Shown one piece after another: positions 56,970 to 64,000 of a DNA stretch of 64,000 nucleotides. The stretch comes from Eucommia ulmoides (Eukaryota > Streptophyta > Magnoliopsida > Garryales > Eucommiaceae). Position 1 is the first letter of the stretch. Each line of letters starts with the position of its first letter. A program made the position numbers and the translations under genes. The notes beneath the pieces were generated by a model. That model ran no database searches and had not been told where the DNA came from. It was given only the letters and a program-made list of their open reading frames with translations. The DNA lies in contig CM028334.1 of NCBI GenBank assembly GCA_016647705.1, positions 10,015,546-10,079,545 on the forward strand, in the 5' to 3' direction.

Positions 56970-58561
56970 TAGGGTTGTGCACAGGTCGGGTGGGGAGTAT
57001 TTTGGGCAAATCTGAGACCCAATCCAATATGCATCGGGTTAGATTTTTCATCACCTGTTCACAACCAACATAATGTAAAATTTGATATTGGTTGATGGTT
57101 TCGGATGCTAGTCGGAGACAGTCGTATTTATCAACCCTAATTTTTTTCTAAAAATAGAACTTTTAAAATCAATGTCGCATTGAAAGATCACAAGAAGGTC
57201 CAAAACATAGTCGATCTACTCACACAAAATTTAAAAAATTAGAAACCGAAAATTGAAAAACCAATATCTACTCACCGTCAATGACATCGCGTATATCGGA
57301 GTCGTCGTTTCGTTGTTTGTCACACACATCGTCAATCACTTTCAATAATGTTGTGCATCTCATAGTTGCCCTATATCATCTGGATTCTGTAGTCTGGATT
57401 CTGGAACGAAGCAAATAAAGAAAACGAAGAGAAGAGGATGAACCAAATGAATAGAGAAGAGGCGAAGGTTGAATCAAAGTAGAAGAGTGGAGATCTGAAG
57501 TATTGAACGAAGTGAGGAAGTGTGGAAATCTGAGGAGAATCGAAGATTAGAGAATTGGAGATGAAAAGAAGATTAAAGATCTTAAGTGAAGAAAAGCGGA
57601 GAAGCGAGAGCGAGAGGATCAGTGAAATGAACAAGAAAAAAACCTAGAGCCTATTTATGTAACCATGATCGAAAGGGTTGGATGTCACAGCTTCGGTATT
57701 GAAAAACCAGTGATCCGACCCTAAACCTGCAAAATATGACCTATTGAACCCGCATTTCAACCCTAAACTTCACAAACCCGCATCCAGCGGTCCGAGTTGG
57801 TCAGGTACCCTCCCATACAGTTTTAGTTTGGTTTCATACAAAACCAAAACAAAAATCTTTAGACATATATAAAACCAAAACCAAATCCATCAGGTTTTAT
57901 TAAACGGTTTTAAAATCGATTATTTAATTTTAACCAAAAACAAAAACCACGAAATCGTTTAAGATTTTTAATGTTTATAAAAAATCAACCAAAACCAAAA
58001 TAAAAACCAAAACCGCGGACCATTATTTTTTATATACGAACAAAAGTATAACTAAAATATAAAACATAAATTCTAAAAACAAAAACCAAACTACAAAACT
58101 ATTAATTGTTATAATAAACGTTTATAACGATAAATAAAATATAACAATAAAATCATAAATAATAGTCACAAATGAATTACAACAATAAAATTATAGATAA
58201 TAGTCACATGAAGTGATGAGAAATGCGCAAGAGAAGAGGCAAGGAGTAGGAGAAGCAGAACTTGATCGGCCAAGTATACAAATAAATTACAAACCTAGCA
58301 GCTGGCCTATATATATATCAGTTATATGGTAACACAATTCGGTTCGTGGTTCGATCACGAGGTTCGGTTACGCGGTTACTATTCCAAAGCCAAAACTAAA
58401 ACCAAAACCACGTCGGTTGTTAAATTTAAAACCAAAACTATATAGTCAATTTCAAAACCGGTCTACTCGGTTCGATTTTGTGTGGCTACCTATCAGTTTG
58501 GTTTTAATTGCCATCCTTATGGGCGGGTGGGTCAGGTATTTTGGATTTTTGCACACCCCTA
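56970..58561. mobile_element. hAT-like non-autonomous element, 1.6 kb
   Basis: Left end TAGGGTTGTGCACAGGTCGG; the right end read on the other strand is TAGGGGTGTGCAAAAATCC. Flanks ATTGCAAC (56962-56969) and ATCGCAAC (58562-58569) are an 8-base target duplication with one mismatch, as expected for hAT. No transposase. The stretch at about 57825-58524, rich in AAAACCAAAACC in both orientations, looks like a second element nested inside, with ends I cannot fix. Confidence 0.85.
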
Positions 58562-58569
58562 ATCGCAAC

Positions 58570-59781
58570 GACCACCATCATGGCCACTACCGCACTATCC
58601 CCTGCTTTGTACTCATAACATCAACATGTTAGATGTAATCCCTACAGCCAATCTTGTAATATTACGTTTAAAACTTGTATATGTAAAATGTTTTAATCTT
58701 AAGAAATAATAAAAGGTATTTTTTTTATTGTTTTAGTAATTATATCATTATCATTGTAGACCTTAGATGTTGAGTAGAATGTCTAGAAATTTGATATGAT
58801 TAAATAAGAGGAGACTAAAGACATCTAGTAACTCGATATTCTAAACTGTTTCTAGTCGGTATTGTATTGTTGAAAAGTGTCTTCAACAATCTAGGTTAGT
58901 TTAATCTGATGTCCTCTCTTTGAGAATGATGAGTCTTAATCCATTAGTATGAGATACTGAAACATCTGCAAGTGAACTTACTAATACTAGTAAGAGAGCA
59001 AATGTGATCATTCTTGATCTCTTACATGGTAATTTTGCTCGAGTCAAAATAGAATATCTTAGGTGTGATTGTATTTTGTGAACTTTTGGACTTGAGGTAT
59101 TGTTTATTACATGTATAAATTGTTATATTTTGATGATATTAAATGTTGTTCTCTAACCACGAGCCTTCAAAGGCTTCATTTGGTATAGTGGGACATGCAT
59201 GCGAATATAAAGTATGCAAGAAATGATCGATAACTCTTAACAAAATGAGACATGACCCGTATGATTCGGTTTAATATAATTCACTCAAATCTATGACCAG
59301 AGTAGTGTGATTATTGGGATGCGATTCCAATCAGTATAACAAGAAATTATATTATAAATCAAATACATATGATTAGAGTAGGATTTTTTACTTAACAATA
59401 TCTTGTTGGTCCTTTTCGGGCCCATAGATAAAAAAATCATGGAATATGCTTATCATACCAAAGAATGTTCACTTGGTTAAATTCTTGTCAATTAAACATG
59501 GTTATGATATGTGGGTAAACGTGACTAACAGTCGAAAGAAATTCTTTAAAAGAACAAAAATATTTTCTTCTAGAATGATAAAATTGGAATTGTTCCAATT
59601 TGTATTGATTAATTGATTAGTAAAAATAGTTAATTAACTAATTTCACCATCCAACTTTTAATATGAACCCAATATGTCACCCACAATAAAGAATTGAAGT
59701 TAGAAGAGTTCTTGAAAAGAAATCGGGTAATTTTGTTGAACTTAAGAAATTCGGAGTTCAGAGTATAAATATAGGAAATTA
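58570..59781. other. Unassigned, retroelement-like non-coding DNA
   Basis: No frame or motif I can name. The character (AT-rich, with isolated ATGAGACATGACCCGTATG-type runs and a CCTTTTCGGGCCCATAG block) recalls Copia LTR regions, but no LTR ends or partner copy are present in the window. Confidence 0.4.
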
Positions 59782-60337
59782 GGTGGCGTTTGGTTAATGT
59801 TCCCACTTTTCTCAACCCAACTGGGATGGGTTGGGTTGGGTTAAGAATTTTTTGTTTCCTTTTGAGAATAGAATTACGTTTGGTAACGACAATTTTTGTT
59901 TTGTGCTGAGAACAAAATCGTGTTTGGTAATAATTTTATCCTAAAACTATTTTTATTTTATTTTTTTGAGATTTTTTTTGTTTTGTTTTGGCGACGGCGG
60001 TGGTAGGACGGTTGGCAGCAGGGGCGGAGGTGGGCAGCGATGGTCGCCGGACGGCGGCCGGAGGTGGCCGACAACGGTCGTCGGACGGTGACCGGGCGGC
60101 GGCGGGTGGTGGTGGTCGGCCGGCAGATGAAGACGGAAGTTGAGAACTTTGGGTTAAATTTTTTTGACACAAAAAAAAATAATTTTTTTTTGTTTCTGGT
60201 TTCTTTAGGATTTTGAGAATCAATTCCTATTTTTTGGGTTGGGTTAGGTTGAATTTTGTGTTTGCCAAACGCATTCTCAAAAATCAACCCAAAATTTTTG
60301 GGTTGAGTTTGGTTGAGAATACTAACCAAACGGGCCC
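59782..60337. mobile_element. Harbinger/Tourist-like MITE, 556 bases
   Basis: Ends GGTGGCGTTTGGTTAATG on the left and, on the other strand, GGGCCCGTTTGGTTAGTATT on the right. TTA target duplication at 59779-59781 and 60338-60340. Arms rich in AACCCAACCC. A GC-rich centre (about 59990-60130, CGGCGGTGG-like) has frames in several directions that reflect composition. It is the most complete copy of the family also seen at 32770-33893 and 52163-53487. Confidence 0.83.
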
Positions 60338-60340
60338 TTA

Positions 60341-60571
60341 AGGGTCCTATGTTTTGAACCCTGGAGCATATTACATTTTGAAGTATGAATTCTTTAATTC
60401 GTGGCATTAGTGTTATTCAAATGAAAGATAATGAATACAAGTCATCCAGATTATGCTATTTTGGCAGATGACATAATGGGAAAAGATGCGGCCAAGAAAA
60501 TTGGTTGAAAATGTGCACAAATAGATAATACAAGTATCTATCACCGATCTATGAAATATTTCATGCATAAA
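60341..60571 (+). repeat. Copia LTR-like fragment
   Basis: From about 60375 it matches 21716-21798 joined to 22825-22945, including GGCATTAGTGTTATT and AAAGATGCGGCCAA. It stops at the Tat LTR start (60572). Confidence 0.65.
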
Positions 60572-60870
60572 TGTAGACAAGGCATTTTGTTCGCCCCGCA
60601 AAATTTTTTATATTTCATTTTATAGTTAACTTAGTCTTATTTAGAGAGAGAAAAAAAAAATCAAAGAGTGAAAGAGGGCCCACTGTCAGCCATGTATGTG
60701 CACGTGAGAGGGAGAGAAAGAAAAAGTAAGCCTTGCCATATGTCGGCCGCCGAGTCCATTTTTTGTGTTTTTCCGAATTTTACCATTTCCTAGTCCAATT
60801 TGGACTAGACTTTGGCGGCCAGACCTAGTTTTTTAGAGTTTCCTTGTATTTTTCACGCCCCATTCTTTCT

Positions 60871-60879
60871 TATAAATAG
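60871..60879 (+). promoter_or_regulatory. Candidate TATA box of the Tat-like LTR
   Basis: TATAAATAG followed by GACTCTCTTCCTCC. The sister solo LTR has AATAAATAAAACTCTCTTCCTC at the matching place (about 15290). Motif-only call. Confidence 0.5.
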
Positions 60880-61821
60880 GACTCTCTTCCTCCTAATTTA
60901 TTCATTCAGAAATTGAGAGGAAAAATCCCTTTGAGAGTGATTCTCATCGAAAGCCGTTTCGGGGAGCTGTCTACAAGTGAGGAAAAATTGAGTATCGTGA
61001 TTCTTAACCTAGAACATGTATGTTTTTCTGATTTTTAATTTTTTTATTTTTTTCGCAATTTAAATTCCTATAAGCTTAATTTTTTTTAATTGTCCGATGA
61101 CTCGATAAAAAACGTCGAGATAAAGTTCTTCATTCTCAATATTAACGTTTGCACATTTAGACGAGGACGCCCACTGCTTTTTTTTTTTTTTTTTTTTTCT
61201 TTGGCATTTTTTTATTTTGTTTACAATTCATAAAATAAAAAAATTAGTCGTCCAATGACCCGATATTTTCATTATTTATTTTTCTGTATTGTTTATTGTT
61301 GTTGTTCATCAATGCCTAAAAAATAAAAAATAAAATTAAAAAAAAAACAAAAGATCCGATGCAATCTCATTTGGAATATGGAGAGATTGGTTTCTTGCAT
61401 GAATGAAATTTTTGGGACTACTTGCATTATTTCTTTTTTTTTTTAAATTTTGTTTTCACTTTCCCCTTGTGCTAAAATAAGTCTATTTATTCACTATTGT
61501 TTGAGAACAAGTGAATATGACTTGTTCTTTTTTTTTTTCTAATTTTTTTTAGATGAAAACAGATTTGAAATTAATAAATAGTGCATGATTTTTGGGTCAT
61601 TATTTTTCTATTTACTGTTCTGTATTTAAAAAAATAAAAAATAAAATTGTTTTGGAGAATCTCCTCTTAATTCTCATATCCATAGAATTCAAGGAAATTT
61701 CAAAACGAAATTTCTTTAAATTAATCGGACAAACTCAAAGTAGACTTTTTTTCATCCACTTAGCATGTTTATTTCTCGTATCATTTAGACGGCATGTTTA
61801 GGATACTCTTACCACTTACAC

Positions 61822-61937
<116 letters not shown>

Positions 61938-62138
61938 ATTTTATTTTTCATGAATCCACGCTACTTTTCACATCTAGTCATGGCACGTGCACCACTTATA
62001 TTTTTATATTAGATAATTAAATCATTGTCACGCACAATCACGTTAATTCACGTAGTGTTTCCTATTCATTTCTCGTATTCATATCAGTTTGCAATGACAT
62101 ATTTGAATTAAACCCTTTATTTTTTTGGTCGCTTTTAC

Positions 62139-62141
<3 letters not shown>

Positions 62142-62182
<41 letters not shown>
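62142..62182. repeat. Microsatellite (AT)n
   Basis: About 20 uninterrupted AT units in the same LTR. Confidence 0.95.
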
Positions 62183-62186
<4 letters not shown>

Positions 62187-62781
62187 GTTAGTTTTGCATT
62201 CATGTTTTCATTTTTATTCACCTATTTTTAGTTTGTCTATTTAAATTAAAGAAATCTCTCAGAAACATATATAAAATCCCTTGGGGACCATTCTTATCGA
62301 ATCCTTAATATTCGATAAGAGATTATACCGAGGTAACATTCCAAAAAATACCAAAACTTGTCCCACCTTATTTGTGACAATACCAAAAGGATTTTATAAG
62401 AAGGGAATGATTTCAAAAAATAAAATAAAACATTCGGACTAAACTAATTGGACTTAATTGTACATAAGGTACCGTTTTCGGACAAGCGTCTTAGGGTGCC
62501 TAACACTTCTCCGAACGTAACCGACCCCCAAACTTTTAATAAATCTTTAGTATGACCGTATTTTTTGGAGTCAATTTTTACTTTGGCCCTTTAAATTTTA
62601 TTTTTCTAAAATTTGGTCACCTAGTACACCCTTTAAATCCAAAGTTCGGTGGCGACTTCTTATTTTTCTAAAAACAGCCTAAGTATTTTTTTGAGAAAAT
62701 CGGCGCTTTAAAGACCCCTCTCTCCTTAAGCTATTTATTATTTAATAGTCTTTTCCTTTTAGAAAAATGGGGCACGTCAGC

Positions 62782-62799
62782 TGGCGACTCCACTGGAGA
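62782..62799 (+). other. Primer-binding site, Tat/Ogre type
   Basis: TGGCGACTCCACTGGAGA two bases after the LTR. Ogre/Tat elements are known for a primer site of this form (TGGCGACTC.GCTGGGGA, tRNA-Arg). Confidence 0.82.
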
Positions 62800-63390
62800 C
62801 AATTAGAGGGTCGAACCTAATATGTCCAAATAAGTCGAACTAATCTATGTGATAATGTTATATTTTATTTTGTTACCTTTTTCTTCCATTTTGTAAATAA
62901 GTTGTGATATTTGTTTCTTTTCTTCTTTTCTTTCTTTTCTCTCGGGCTCTTATATTGTTGTAAACCCTCCAACACAAGTACGATTGTCTTGTATCCATAT
63001 TATCCCCACAGGATTCTATGAATACAAGACGTGAAAGGGGGTTTTATTCTTGATGGATTGATGATGTCTTAGAAAGTCTTAAAAATCAAACGAGTTCAAA
63101 GTTTTCAATACCGATTAAGTAACGAAAGAATTTTCAGAAATCATTATTTGTTTTAATAGGTCGTTATTGAAATTGAAAACTTCAAACTCGAATAGGTTTT
63201 AAGTCTACCTAAGACCCGCGTGGACTAATAAATGGGTTTGTTGTAAGAACAGGACGAGACAGACAAATTGATCCCAAAAAAAAGCAAATCCGGTTCCCCT
63301 CATCCGAAGTCCGATTTTTACTCGCAGTCGGGCTCAAACTTCTTCTAGGATAACATCAAAAGGTAATCTTGAATCTCCCCGTATAGTTTA
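62800..63390. other. Leader of the Tat-like element
   Basis: Non-coding, AT-rich with pyrimidine tracts near 62875-62945. No frame I would call. Long leaders are usual in this lineage. Confidence 0.7.
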
Positions 63391-64000
63391 AATGGCTCAA
63401 ATGCAAGAAACCATCAACATGTTGAGGAAAATGATCAACGAACTTAGCCGACCCTAGGAGGTGCCTATTCCCCTATCTAGTGAAACTCCTATGACTGAAT
63501 CACCAAATAAAAACCCTCCAAGTGTCGAGATGCAAAACTCAGTGCCAAATTCGAACCACGTCGGCCCGAACTTCGCGTTATCGATCTACTATGGACCCCA
63601 AATAAGCCCTCATCCTTTCACCAGTAAGGCGCTGGCATATCCCAGCCAGGGGCATGTTTATCAGACCTCACCCGATGGCCGAGCCCCCTCCGCACGAAGA
63701 TCTTTATTTACCCAGAGAGGGTCATTGCTCTATCCAACAATCTGAATGCCAATCGACCGGCCTTAGCCACTGAAACCGAAAACAAAGAAGATAATAGACC
63801 CCCTCCAGCATGGGTTTTGAAAATGGAGGAATTGGAGAGAACAATAGAAGAACTAAAAATGGAAAAGTCATCCAAAAAAAGGGCATACAAAAAATTGTCA
63901 GCACTACCCCGAGTGGTATACCCGAAAAACTTCGTATTTCTGGAGTTCACGAAGTATGACGATATGAGCCCCCCAGAGTGGCATGTTAGTATCTACAAGA
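63391..64000 (+). pseudogene. Tat/Ogre gag remnant, N-terminal part
   Basis: Starts around an ATG near 63391 with MAQMQETINMLRKMINEL, a helical start typical of plant Gypsy gag. A Pro/Ser-rich linker follows, and the last 200 bases encode a helical MEELERTIEELKMEKSS stretch and then LPRVVYPKNFVFLEFTKYDD, resembling the gag entry (P.KFK.PDFEKY) of Tat elements. Broken in a few places; cut by the window end. Confidence 0.75.

Overview
The window is nuclear DNA of a flowering plant, most likely a eudicot. It is AT-rich and built almost wholly of plant-type transposable elements: Athila and Tat/Ogre-type Ty3/Gypsy elements, Ty1/Copia elements, a TRIM, and hAT, Harbinger-like and Mutator-like DNA elements. 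The only host gene I can recognise is a GT37 (xyloglucan-type) fucosyltransferase on the minus strand. It is a pseudogene cut into three pieces spread over about 30 kb (53650 down to 23370). No rRNA, tRNA, CRISPR or bacterial feature was seen.

Layout. 1-6006: minus-strand Athila element with its 5' LTR and tRNA-Asp primer site; its 3' side lies outside the window. 6007-7007: AT-rich spacer with two small repeat arrays. 7008-8871: tandem TRIM array with three LTRs. 9190-22945: a decayed plus-strand Copia element opened by five insertions: two MITEs, a hAT-like element that itself holds a 3.1 kb solo LTR, a Tat-type solo LTR that itself holds a 2.0 kb fold-back Mutator-like element, and a further ~1 kb insert. 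23370-24559: 3' two thirds of the fucosyltransferase.

24560-32645: a minus-strand Copia element with both LTRs and a CATAG target duplication, sitting inside the fucosyltransferase coding exon and itself holding a 2.7 kb solo LTR (duplication TTTAC) and a small palindromic element. 32646-32754: 36 codons of the fucosyltransferase. 32755-53487: a second disruption of the same exon, made of nested Harbinger-like elements (duplications ATA, then TTA) around an 18.3 kb head-to-head pair of Athila 3' halves (33894-52162), in effect a giant inverted repeat. 53488-53650: the upstream piece of the fucosyltransferase exon.

53651-64000: AT-rich spacer, a 5'-terminal Copia piece (54749-~56800), a hAT-like element (56970-58561), unassigned repeat-like DNA, a Harbinger-like MITE (59782-60337), a Copia LTR-like fragment, and the 5' LTR, primer site and gag of a plus-strand Tat/Ogre-like element that runs off the window end.

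Nesting gives a relative clock. The fucosyltransferase was struck separately by the Copia element and by the Harbinger-like element, and later elements landed inside those. The most unusual signals are the exploded fucosyltransferase exon, the head-to-head Athila palindrome without a target duplication, the fold-back element with tandem modules and tRNA-T-arm-like palindromes, and GC-rich palindromic minisatellites (core CGCCTAGGCG) shared by unrelated LTR families, whose cores appear to change between relatives. Retroelements are described as fossils only.
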